Source: a bacterium | GTDB lineage: Archaea; Thermoproteota; Nitrososphaeria; Nitrososphaerales; CADDZS01 | Assembly (NCBI GenBank): GCA_027310845.1 | Contig: DAIDAB010000107.1 | Span: forward strand, 1-6,560 | Direction of reading: 5' to 3' | DNA: 6,560 nt | In this document: one piece after another, positions 1 to 5,573 of the stretch | How the letters are laid out: each line of letters opens with the position of its first letter | Position numbering within the stretch: position 1 is the stretch's first letter | Made by a program: the position numbers and the translations under genes | The notes under the pieces: generated by a model | Databases searched by the model: none | The model's input: the letters and a program-made list of their open reading frames with translations, nothing else | Told to the model about the DNA's origin: nothing

Positions 1-271
1 GTATAAAAGGGACTGAACAAAAACGTAACCAAAAATGAATTTTTTTCGCGAGACAATGTATCTACAGGTTACCATTTGGTAGAGTTTTTGCTTAGAATCC
101 GAACAGATGCTCACTCTTTAGAATATCGGGAAGGATGCCTCTAATCTATTCGAAAGAGAGTGCCCAGATTTTAACGCCCCGATTTCACACTGGAGTACAT
201 TGCGATCCTCCTTAAGCTCTTACGATTCACAAAGAAACAAAAGAAAGCTTAGTTCCTAAAATTCAATTATT
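1..271. other. Intergenic stretch without a supported gene; TATA-like sequence at the left edge
   Basis: No frame here is long or protein-like enough to call. The first ten bases, GTATAAAAGG, resemble an archaeal TATA box read on the plus strand. A start expected about 25 nt downstream would fall in the A-rich run at 31-35, where an ATG (35-37) opens a 15-codon frame closing at 82. That frame is too short to call a gene, and a leaderless peptide or a small RNA are only possibilities. A minus-strand frame of about 38 codons runs off the left edge from a GTG near position 115, and a plus-strand frame of about 45 codons around 120-260 has no start codon. Neither resembles anything I know. Confidence 0.4.
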
Positions 272-289
272 GCAGAAAGAAATTTCTGC
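272..289 (-). terminator. Perfect hairpin overlapping the stop of the PAP2 gene
   Basis: GCAGAAA (272-278) and TTTCTGC (283-289) are perfect 7-bp arms around a 4-nt loop. Read on the minus strand, the hairpin begins at the last base of the TAG stop (289-291) of the PAP2 gene and is followed by the A/T-rich AATAATTGAATTTTAG. The position suits a transcript 3' end or an RNA-stability element. There is no long U-tract immediately after it, so a classical intrinsic terminator is not proven. Confidence 0.4.
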
Positions 290-1212
290 TATTGTGGATT
301 CTTCGATGCTTGCGAGCTGATTTGGACCGTTTCGGGAGGCTTTGTAAAGAGCCTTGCCCCAAACTTTCTCCTCGAAGCAAACTCTATCATCGCGACAGAC
401 CCGAATGCGTACAAAGCTCCTGCAAGCAGGTCAATCAAGTAGTGCTGGCCGAGATAAATTGTTGAAAAGAGCACACCCGTAGTAATAGGAATCACGATCC
501 AGCCCAGCTTGTGTCTTGATCTAGTCATGAAAAAGCAAAATAGCATGACGTATGCCCCGTGAAGGCTCGGGAACGCTGCATACTTGTCAGATTCAATCAA
601 TCTGGTAATCTGAGCTAGCCATGAGACGAAAGGAGCCGTGGGTCCAGTCGTCGTACCAAACGCGTTGACCGCCGCGCCGCTGTACCATGGAGGCGCAGTT
701 GGCATAAGGACGAATGTGACAAGTGCAAGATACGATGTGAGTATGATGGAATAGGCGTACTTGTTGTAATTCTTCCTGTCTGTATACCACAAATACACTG
801 CTGCGACGATGATTAATGGAAAGTGCAAAGCGTAGAGGATAGATGCAACAGTTGTGAGAGCAGGGGAAAGAAGCGCCGACTGGACTGCACCCGTGAGATT
901 AAAGCCCCATATCGCGGCGTCGTACCCGCGGAGCGAGACAATGTTCCCTGACTCGGCAAGTATGCCAGCGACTCCCTGGAGAGCTTCATATGAGAGTAAA
1001 AGCACAAGGAAAGGCGTCCAATTCTTCACAAATTCCCTTGACCTGCCAAGATAGAAAACCACTGGTAGAGCTACTAGGGAATAGAGTCCGAGTGAAAATT
1101 GAAACAGGATGCCATACCGCAGATATGTTGCGATAAGTAGCACCACGTAAGCTGAGACCATCATCCAGTAGAGGTTTCCAACGATACTCTGCTGGATCTT
1201 GAAATTAGCCAA
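289..1212 (-). CDS. PAP2-superfamily integral membrane protein, Aur1/inositol-phosphorylceramide-synthase-like
   Basis: The 307-residue protein is strongly hydrophobic, with about six or seven membrane segments (roughly residues 14-33, 40-56, 66-84, 115-142, 152-170, 215-230 and 236-280). The acid-phosphatase/PAP2 signature is visible: PSLHGAY at 215-221 with His218, and GQHYLID at 255-261 with the likely catalytic His257 and Asp261. A PTAPPW motif at 171-176 is typical of the Aur1-like branch (PAP2_3). Members of this superfamily hydrolyse or transfer phosphate or phospho-alcohol groups on lipids, with the active site at the membrane face. The exact substrate cannot be read from sequence. 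The start is TTG (1212-1210): an in-frame TGA lies 18 nt upstream, no ATG or GTG lies between them, and a purine-rich GGAGAGGATGAG directly precedes the start. The C-terminal 25 residues are polar. It is probably transcribed separately from the MFS gene behind it. Confidence 0.9.
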   Translation of the reverse strand: MANFKIQQSIVGNLYWMMVSAYVVLLIATYLRYGILFQFSLGLYSLVALPVVFYLGRSREFVKNWTPFLVLLLSYEALQGVAGILAESGNIVSLRGYDAAIWGFNLTGAVQSALLSPALTTVASILYALHFPLIIVAAVYLWYTDRKNYNKYAYSIILTSYLALVTFVLMPTAPPWYSGAAVNAFGTTTGPTAPFVSWLAQITRLIESDKYAAFPSLHGAYVMLFCFFMTRSRHKLGWIVIPITTGVLFSTIYLGQHYLIDLLAGALYAFGSVAMIEFASRRKFGARLFTKPPETVQISSQASKNPQ

Positions 1213-1224
1213 CTCATCCTCTCC
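1213..1224 (-). promoter_or_regulatory. Ribosome binding site deciding a TTG start
   Basis: On the minus strand GGAGAGGATGAG lies directly before the TTG start of the PAP2 gene and resembles the archaeal Shine-Dalgarno consensus GGAGGTGA. An ATG inside this stretch (1217-1215) is out of frame, so TTG is the only usable early start. Confidence 0.5.
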
Positions 1225-1260
1225 ATATCAAGAAGCTTTGACAATCGGCCAAATTGAAGG

Positions 1261-1268
1261 CTTATTTG
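1261..1268 (-). promoter_or_regulatory. Possible TATA box for the PAP2 gene
   Basis: The minus strand reads CAAATAAG here, preceded by AATT. The centre lies about 52 nt from the TTG start, which would give a transcript with a leader of roughly 25-28 nt that includes the purine-rich ribosome binding site. The match to a TATA box is moderate and based only on position and A/T content. Confidence 0.3.
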
Positions 1269-1279
1269 AATTGTGTCTT

Positions 1280-1317
1280 TTGAACAAGCTCTGGTTCAAA
1301 AAACGCTCGTTGTTCAA
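1280..1317. repeat. Inverted repeat TTGAACAA/TTGTTCAA with a third internal half-site
   Basis: TTGAACAA (1280-1287) and TTGTTCAA (1310-1317) are perfect 8-bp arms 22 nt apart. A further GTTCAA (1294-1299) inside the spacer can also pair with TTGAAC. On the minus strand a T6 run (plus-strand A6, 1298-1303) lies between the arms. The element sits about 50 bp past the MFS stop and just upstream of the possible PAP2 TATA box. It could be an operator or activator site for the PAP2 gene or part of the MFS transcript end. The sequence does not decide between these. Confidence 0.45.
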
Positions 1318-1369
1318 CATATAGAACACGGGTAATCTAAATGACGCGGTGCCTGAATCCAGATCTTAA

Positions 1370-2593
1370 CTACTTGATAGAATATAGGATGAGCGCCCCG
1401 AAGCCGAATGGAATTATCGAAACAATGAATGGGAGGACAGGAGACCCAGAAGAATACAGAAAGCCCGCAAACACCTGAGAGGGCAGCGAGACAAGGGAAG
1501 GAAGTATGCTAAACATCGCGAGTATCTTGCCCCTGTTTTCCTGCGCAATAGATTCCGCCTGAATTGTTGAAAGAGATGGAGTTTGCAGAGCTGTTGTCAC
1601 GGCGCCTGTCACTCCCCATTCAAGCAGCTCATCCATCGTCTTTGCCTGAGTGAACATCATGTTGCTAACAGGCGCCGCAACAGAGGCGACGAGTATGCTC
1701 TTTCGCGCTCCTAGCCTCCTGACCAAGAACACGACTGCAACTAGGAGAACGACGGTTGTGAGACCAGCAAGATCGACAACAATACTGTACGCCACCGGGC
1801 TGATCCGCAGATAATCCACCACGTAAACCGAAGCATATGGCGCTGTGAGTCCTGTCCCGATTCCTGCAAGCGTGACGTAGAGTAGCAGTCTCTTAACCAG
1901 ATTGTCTGCCCTTCTCGCCGCGCCTATTCCAGATGCGAACGAGTCCTTAAGATAGGACAAGAATGACTTTTTTGCTCCTGGCGAGGCAAAGTATGTCTCC
2001 CCGAGCTCCCTTGATCTCAATGCGACTGCGATGACACCAAAAAGCGCGCTCCCAAGATAGGCAAACTTGATCCCATAAAGTATGCCATAATTGCTCATTA
2101 GAAGACCACCAATCGTCGGGGCAAACACCGAGGGAACCGTGTTTATCGCGCTAAAGACAGAGAATCCGCGAATCCTATCGCTTGGCTCTATGCTGTCCAT
2201 CATCACTGCGTTGAACGCCGGCGTGTAGACGCTTGCAATTGAAGCAAGTGTGAGCGGAACTAGTATCAGGAAAATATTGTTGATCGCGAAGTAGATGAGC
2301 GTGCTCGCGACAGATACCCAGCTGAACAAGATAATCACCCGCCGCCTTCCCCACATGTCCGCAACATAGCCCCCAACAAGCAATGCGAGGACTGTCACTC
2401 CCGTGCCATAAGCGGCGAGAAGTCCAATAAGGAGAGGCGAAGCCCCGAGCGCCGCGAAGTAAAGATACTGGTAGGGATTTGCCATTACTGAGCCGACAGA
2501 CCACAGTGCCGATGTCGAGGTGAGAATCCATGCGTTGCGAGGGAGAGTGAAAAAACTCTGCAACCTAGTTGGGAAACTATCTCTGTACTCCAA
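1370..2593 (-). CDS. Major facilitator superfamily (MFS) transporter
   Basis: The 407-residue protein has the hydrophobic pattern of a 12-helix MFS carrier with a polar central loop at about residues 193-235. The loop between helices 2 and 3 carries the family motif A, G-G-Y-V-A-D-M-W-G-R-R-R at 74-85 (Asp79, Gly82, Arg83). A degenerate copy in the second half, VRRLGARKS (291-299), is expected from the internal duplication. The stretch PSDRIRGFSVFSAI at 137-150 matches the helix 4-5 region of sugar and drug transporters of this superfamily, and ENRGKILAM (352-360) is its second-half counterpart. Substrate and direction of transport cannot be inferred. The start is TTG (2593-2591), preceded on the minus strand by AGAGGCGA, a plausible ribosome binding site about 7 nt away. 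The length is normal for the family and no disruption is seen. It is divergent from the PAC2 gene. Confidence 0.93.
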   Translation of the reverse strand: MEYRDSFPTRLQSFFTLPRNAWILTSTSALWSVGSVMANPYQYLYFAALGASPLLIGLLAAYGTGVTVLALLVGGYVADMWGRRRVIILFSWVSVASTLIYFAINNIFLILVPLTLASIASVYTPAFNAVMMDSIEPSDRIRGFSVFSAINTVPSVFAPTIGGLLMSNYGILYGIKFAYLGSALFGVIAVALRSRELGETYFASPGAKKSFLSYLKDSFASGIGAARRADNLVKRLLLYVTLAGIGTGLTAPYASVYVVDYLRISPVAYSIVVDLAGLTTVVLLVAVVFLVRRLGARKSILVASVAAPVSNMMFTQAKTMDELLEWGVTGAVTTALQTPSLSTIQAESIAQENRGKILAMFSILPSLVSLPSQVFAGFLYSSGSPVLPFIVSIIPFGFGALILYSIK

Positions 2594-2599
2594 ATTGCT

Positions 2600-2607
2600 C
2601 GCCTCTT
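2600..2607 (-). promoter_or_regulatory. Ribosome binding site for the MFS gene (TTG start)
   Basis: The minus strand reads AAGAGGCG, continuing AGCAAT and then TTG. It is a partial match to the archaeal GGAGGTGA consensus at normal spacing and supports the TTG start. Confidence 0.4.
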
Positions 2608-2611
2608 TAGA

Positions 2612-2633
2612 TCGAGAAGGATTCGGCTCTCGA
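2612..2633. repeat. Inverted repeat TCGAGA/TCTCGA in the MFS leader
   Basis: Perfect 6-bp arms (2612-2617 and 2628-2633) flank a 10-nt spacer, 19-40 nt upstream of the MFS start and immediately upstream of its ribosome binding site. This position would suit a leader hairpin or a dimeric repressor site. Arms this short often occur by chance. Confidence 0.3.
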
Positions 2634-2680
2634 CTCTGTCAAGATACCTTTTTCAGCTGGAACAAACTCTGATCTAATGT

Positions 2681-2689
2681 CTAAATAAA
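2681..2689 (+). promoter_or_regulatory. TATA-like promoter element of the PAC2 gene
   Basis: CTAAATAAA is centred 38 nt upstream of the TTG start at 2723. With the usual archaeal distance of about 25 nt from TATA centre to transcription start, the leader would be about 12-14 nt. The same geometry is seen at the sugar-kinase operon (TATA 3601-3608, start 3642), which supports both calls. Confidence 0.5.
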
Positions 2690-2722
2690 CTGGATAGCTG
2701 CAGGTAAGAGTGAAAGACGGAT

Positions 2723-3505
2723 TTGTGGAAGCTTCTTGAGATAGAGAATCAGCCAACCCTCTCAAAAGATGCCGCTCTCATCATCTCTCTTTCAACGACA
2801 AATCCTCAGTTCCTGATTTTGTATTCGCAGGCAAGAGAATTAGCCAACTTTCTCCTTGCCAAGATGGAATTCAAGAGATTTGCTTCACTTTATTGCTCGG
2901 CGCTACCGGCAGCGATCAGCGTCTCTAAGGATGGTGTTGCAGATCTAGCTGGCGTTCACTTTTACCATGTGAAGGGTAAAAAAGACATAGTCCTTCTAGC
3001 AGGATTTGGCTCTCCAGTGGGCGACGAATACGAATTCGGCGCGGAGGTTCTCTCATATGCAAAGAGTCTCGGAATAAGTGAAGTAATTTCAATCGGCGCC
3101 CGATGGACAGAGGAACCCGTTCCTCCTCTTGAGACTCCGAAGGTTCGTGGTTTTGCAACGGACGAGGGAGGAACCAAATGGCTTGAGGCAAACGGGGTGA
3201 GCCTTCTCAAAAACGAGCCCGCATACTACTTTGCGAACACTGTGATTGCGATGACCCAGGTTTACGGATTGAGGGGCTGCAAACTTTCAGTGGATCACGG
3301 AGAACCCAGGCCACATCCAAGATCTCTTATGGCATTGCTCCAAGTTCTGACAAAGAAGCTAGATTTCGAAATTGATACATCAGAACTCGAATCCAAGGCG
3401 AGAGAACTTGCGGAAACAATACGCACCTCTGGACTTGAGAGAGGAGGAATCGCAGAAGCCGGGCAGGGAGAACGAGCGGACAAGCGGGAAGACATTTACC
3501 GCTGA
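2723..3505 (+). CDS. PAC2-family protein (proteasome-assembly-chaperone-like)
   Basis: The 260-residue soluble protein shows the fold pattern of the PAC2 family (COG1938/COG2047 type). It opens with a strand (AALIISLS, 17-24) and a helix at 33-47. The stretch KKDIVLLAGFGSPVG (86-100) follows, then a helix and EVISIGARW (110-118, the conserved isoleucine-glycine strand). The late helix-strand unit VYGLRGCKLSVDHGEPRPHP (170-189) corresponds to the family's 'g-x-r-G-i-x-a-i-x-l-x-g-e-x-p' region. A charged helix, SELESKARELAETI (210-223), precedes a polar tail. Eukaryotic PAC1-PAC2 assist 20S proteasome assembly, and archaeal homologues bind proteasome core particles. The role here is inferred from the family only, and no proteasome gene is nearby. 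The start is TTG: an in-frame TGA lies at 2711-2713 and there is no in-frame ATG or GTG before the first conserved strand. It is divergent from the MFS gene and 136 bp from the next operon. Confidence 0.85.
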   Translation: MWKLLEIENQPTLSKDAALIISLSTTNPQFLILYSQARELANFLLAKMEFKRFASLYCSALPAAISVSKDGVADLAGVHFYHVKGKKDIVLLAGFGSPVGDEYEFGAEVLSYAKSLGISEVISIGARWTEEPVPPLETPKVRGFATDEGGTKWLEANGVSLLKNEPAYYFANTVIAMTQVYGLRGCKLSVDHGEPRPHPRSLMALLQVLTKKLDFEIDTSELESKARELAETIRTSGLERGGIAEAGQGERADKREDIYR

Positions 3506-3561
3506 TCACAGCGAGATTGAACCAAAATCAAGAATGCAAAAATTCTAGATGCGTAACTGAA

Positions 3562-3577
3562 GGCTCACAAGTGAGCC
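3562..3577. promoter_or_regulatory. Palindromic operator candidate upstream of the hdd operon
   Basis: GGCTCACAAGTGAGCC has perfect 7-bp arms around a 2-bp centre. It lies 23 bp upstream of the TATA box at 3601-3608, where activators and some repressors bind in archaea. The hairpin could also form in RNA reading through from the PAC2 gene, but a 2-nt loop makes a DNA-level site more likely. The regulator is unknown. Confidence 0.5.
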
Positions 3578-3600
3578 GTGTTCAGGCGAGGCATGGGCAC

Positions 3601-3608
3601 TTATATAG
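3601..3608 (+). promoter_or_regulatory. TATA box of the sugar kinase/nucleotidyltransferase operon
   Basis: TTATATAG is the best TATA match in the window, centred 37-38 nt upstream of the TTG start at 3642. This predicts transcription start near 3630 and a leader of about 12 nt. The box is flanked by an inverted CACT (3598-3601) / AGTG (3607-3610) pair, which could let a repressor compete with TBP. No good Shine-Dalgarno sequence is seen, only GGATG at 3626-3630. Confidence 0.6.
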
Positions 3609-3641
3609 TGTCAATCCAAGGTTGCGGATGCCATTCAGAAA

Positions 3642-4625
3642 TTGATTATTTCTCGAACGCCTTTCAGAATGCCCTTGGGCGGCGGGGGCACAGATCTACC
3701 CTCATATTATACTCAATACGGTGGATTCTTCATTTCGGGCGCCATAAACAAGTACATGTACATCGCCCTCAACAAGCGGTTCGAACCAGGTCTAAGGATA
3801 AGTTACTCCCAGACTGAAATAGAGGATAACCCAGACTCGATAAAGCACCCTTCTGTGAGAGAGGCTCTCAAGCTCGTTGGGATAAGGGAAGGGATAGAGA
3901 TCGTATCAATTGCAGACGCACCAGCTTCGACGGGGCTCGGTTCCTCTGGAAGTTTCACTGTGGGGATTCTCAACGCGCTCTATGCGTACGAACGAATCAC
4001 AAAAACTCCGCATGAAGTCGCAGAGGAAGCGTGCGACATTGCCATAAACAGATTGCATGAGCCCTCAGGAAAGCAGGATGAGTTTGTGGCAAGCTTTGGA
4101 GGTGTGAGGGCGTACTACGTGGGAAAGGATGGAAATGTGAGAGTTGAAGATATGAGGTTACGCGATGAAGTGATCGCGGAGCTTGAGAGCAACATATTGA
4201 TGTTTTACACGGGGATAAAGAGGAGCTCTGGTGAGGTACTTGGAAGGCAGCAAAAACACGTCGCAAACCAGAACGCGAACGCAGTTGAGAAGATGCATGC
4301 GATCAAGAAGATAGGAGAGGAAAGCAAGAGAGCTCTTGAAATCGGAGATCTTACACGGTTCGGTGAGCTGCTTCATGAGCACTGGGTGACAAAGCGAGGC
4401 GTCACCGATAACATGAGTTCCGACAGCATAGACAGGTGGTACGATATTGCGAGGGAAAATGGAGCAATCGGCGGGAAAATCATGGGCGCAGGTGGGGGAG
4501 GCTTTCTAATGCTGTACTGCGACGACGGACGCCAGAATCTTCGCTCTCTTCTTTCAAAGGAGGGGCTTGTCGAGTACCGATTCAGATTTGATTTCGAAGG
4601 AAGCAAGGTAGTGTACAATATCTAA
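3642..4625 (+). CDS. hddA: GHMP-family sugar kinase, probable D-glycero-alpha-D-manno-heptose-7-phosphate kinase
   Basis: The 327 residues match the length and the three motifs of GHMP kinases of the HddA type. The N terminus carries R-T-P-F-R-M-P-L-G-G-G-G-T-D-L (5-19), characteristic of this branch. The ATP-binding motif PASTGLGSSG is at 94-103. GKQDEFVASFGG (143-154) holds the likely catalytic Asp146, and motif 3, GGKIMGAGGGGF, is at 277-288. HddA uses ATP to convert D-glycero-alpha-D-manno-heptose 7-phosphate to the 1,7-bisphosphate in the cytoplasm, on the route to GDP-heptose. The start is TTG: translation can begin only here because the upstream frame, open from an in-frame TAG at 3606-3608, has no ATG, GTG or other TTG, and the family begins exactly at this point. 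The stop is 2 nt from the next gene's ATG, so the two are co-transcribed. The kinase family call is firm. Heptose specificity rests on the N-terminal motif and the partner gene, and another sugar phosphate is possible. Confidence 0.9.
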   Translation: MIISRTPFRMPLGGGGTDLPSYYTQYGGFFISGAINKYMYIALNKRFEPGLRISYSQTEIEDNPDSIKHPSVREALKLVGIREGIEIVSIADAPASTGLGSSGSFTVGILNALYAYERITKTPHEVAEEACDIAINRLHEPSGKQDEFVASFGGVRAYYVGKDGNVRVEDMRLRDEVIAELESNILMFYTGIKRSSGEVLGRQQKHVANQNANAVEKMHAIKKIGEESKRALEIGDLTRFGELLHEHWVTKRGVTDNMSSDSIDRWYDIARENGAIGGKIMGAGGGGFLMLYCDDGRQNLRSLLSKEGLVEYRFRFDFEGSKVVYNI

Positions 4626-4627
4626 CG

Positions 4628-5335
4628 ATGCAGGCAGTGATACTCGCCGGCGGGTTGGGGACTAGGCTTCGTCCTCTAACTGAAAGCGTTCCAAAGCCCA
4701 TGATAGAAGTCAGCGGAAAACCGTTTCTTGAATACGAGATAAACCTCCTGAAGAAAGCAGGGATGAGCGATTTCGTACTCTGCGTTGGGTATAAAGCCAA
4801 TGTCGTGAAGGATCATTTTGGCGACGGGAGGAAATTTGGCGTGAACATTTCCTACAGTCTGGAGGAAGAAGAGCTCCTTGGTCCTACAGGCGCATTGAAA
4901 AATGCAGAACCACTCTTGGAAGATATATTTCTTGTGACATATGGAGATGGCTATCTTCTGATGGACTACAAGCGAGCATGGGATTTCTTCTTCAAAGAAA
5001 ACAAACTCGGAATGATGGTTGTCTACGAGAACCACAACAAATATGGGAAGAGCGACCTCGTCGTTAAGGATGGCTATGTCGTCAAGTATGACAAGAAACG
5101 CCAGAGCCCTGACATGATTTGGATAAACTTTGGTGTCACATTCTTGAGAAAAAAAGGACTCAGTTTCATTCCTCAAGGTCGTGCGTGCGGTGAAGAGGAG
5201 TTTTACAACGAATTGATTTCTAGGAAGGAGTTGCTAGCCTTTGAAACAAGAGGAAGGTTCTACGAAATAGGGACACCTGCGGCTCTAACTGAGTTTGAGA
5301 CCTTTATTTCAGGCAACCGTAGAAATCTCTCTTGA
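4628..5335 (+). CDS. hddC: Sugar-1-phosphate nucleotidyltransferase, probable D-glycero-alpha-D-manno-heptose-1-phosphate guanylyltransferase
   Basis: This 235-residue single-domain enzyme has a GT-A-like nucleotidyltransferase fold. The nucleotide-binding signature is LAGGLGTRLRPLTESVPKPM (6-25), with the catalytic Arg13 and Lys23 positions present. LGPTGAL at 84-90 occupies the place of the usual G-T-G/A-G-A-L nucleotide loop. TYGDGYL (104-110) supplies the metal-binding Asp107, and EIGTPAAL (213-220) is the conserved C-terminal motif. There is no C-terminal beta-helix, so it is not a bifunctional acyltransferase type. In the GDP-heptose pathway HddC joins GTP and heptose 1-phosphate. The gene's position 2 nt after the HddA-type kinase supports that role, but UTP-, dTTP- or CTP-using relatives for other sugars look alike, so nucleotide and sugar are inferred. 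The start is ATG, with only a weak upstream AAGGTAGTG (4605-4613), suggesting translational coupling. The GPTGAL variant of the loop is mildly unusual. Confidence 0.9.
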   Translation: MQAVILAGGLGTRLRPLTESVPKPMIEVSGKPFLEYEINLLKKAGMSDFVLCVGYKANVVKDHFGDGRKFGVNISYSLEEEELLGPTGALKNAEPLLEDIFLVTYGDGYLLMDYKRAWDFFFKENKLGMMVVYENHNKYGKSDLVVKDGYVVKYDKKRQSPDMIWINFGVTFLRKKGLSFIPQGRACGEEEFYNELISRKELLAFETRGRFYEIGTPAALTEFETFISGNRRNLS

Positions 5336-5337
5336 AA

Positions 5338-5346
5338 GTTATAATC
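5338..5346 (+). promoter_or_regulatory. TATA-like sequence downstream of hddC
   Basis: GTTATAATC lies just past the hddC stop. It is centred 34 nt upstream of the ATG of a 21-codon frame at 5376, close to the TATA-to-start distance of the two main plus-strand units. A/T-rich intergenic DNA gives such matches by chance. Confidence 0.3.
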
Positions 5347-5375
5347 TTTGACTAATTTGAACCTAAAACCATCTC

Positions 5376-5441
5376 ATGATGCTGCGTCGGAAGATCGAAA
5401 AATCATGCGAACTCTGCAATTCATCGGGCAAGATGACATGA
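5376..5441 (+). CDS. Candidate 21-residue microprotein with a CxxC motif (tentative)
   Basis: Two tandem ATGs (5376 and 5379) open a short frame ending at TGA 5439-5441. The peptide is basic at its start (MMLRRKIEK) and carries CELCNSSGK, a possible zinc-knuckle half. A TATA-like box lies at the right distance upstream. No Shine-Dalgarno sequence is seen. With 21 codons this could be chance; it is listed because it combines tandem ATGs, a TATA-like box and a CxxC. Confidence 0.2.
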   Translation: MMLRRKIEKSCELCNSSGKMT

Positions 5442-5458
5442 AGCAAAAGATTGACTGC

Positions 5459-5487
5459 TGAAAATTCCTAATCGATCCCAATTTTCA
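5459..5487. repeat. Inverted repeat TGAAAATT/AATTTTCA
   Basis: Perfect 8-bp arms (5459-5466 and 5480-5487) flank a 13-nt spacer with the palindrome ATCGAT inside. It lies 124 bp after hddC and 87 bp before the small membrane protein gene. It could be an operator for that gene. A terminator is less likely because no T-run follows. Confidence 0.4.
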
Positions 5488-5558
5488 TGTACAAATCTTC
5501 CATACAAAGCAGGCAAAAGTGATAAGAGAGAGTTCTGACGGTAGAAATAGCTTGGTGT

Positions 5559-5566
5559 GGGAGTGA
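5559..5566 (+). promoter_or_regulatory. Ribosome binding site of the small membrane protein gene
   Basis: GGGAGTGA, a close match to the archaeal GGAGGTGA consensus, lies 7 nt before the GTG at 5574 and is the main reason for choosing that start. It is the clearest Shine-Dalgarno sequence on the plus strand. Confidence 0.5.
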
Positions 5567-5573
5567 GAGTAAG

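Noticed and set aside
120..260. Plus-strand frame of about 45 codons containing a Cys/His/Trp-containing stretch
   Set aside because: It has no start codon, is short, has a random-looking C-terminal half, and has no promoter at a fitting distance.
2175..2531. 118-residue minus-strand frame inside the MFS gene
   Set aside because: It is an alternate frame of a well-supported transporter and looks random in composition.
3531..3546. Weak hairpin AGAAT/ATTCT after the PAC2 gene
   Set aside because: The stem is only 5 bp and A/T-rich with no T-run following, so it is not convincing as a terminator.
3578..3817. 79-residue plus-strand frame overlapping the start of the sugar kinase gene
   Set aside because: It is a shadow in another frame; the kinase motifs RTPFRMPLGGGGTDL lie in the frame of 3642-4625.
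4676..5176. 166-residue minus-strand open frame opposite the nucleotidyltransferase gene
   Set aside because: It lies wholly antisense to a gene with clear catalytic motifs, and its translation has no recognisable domain.
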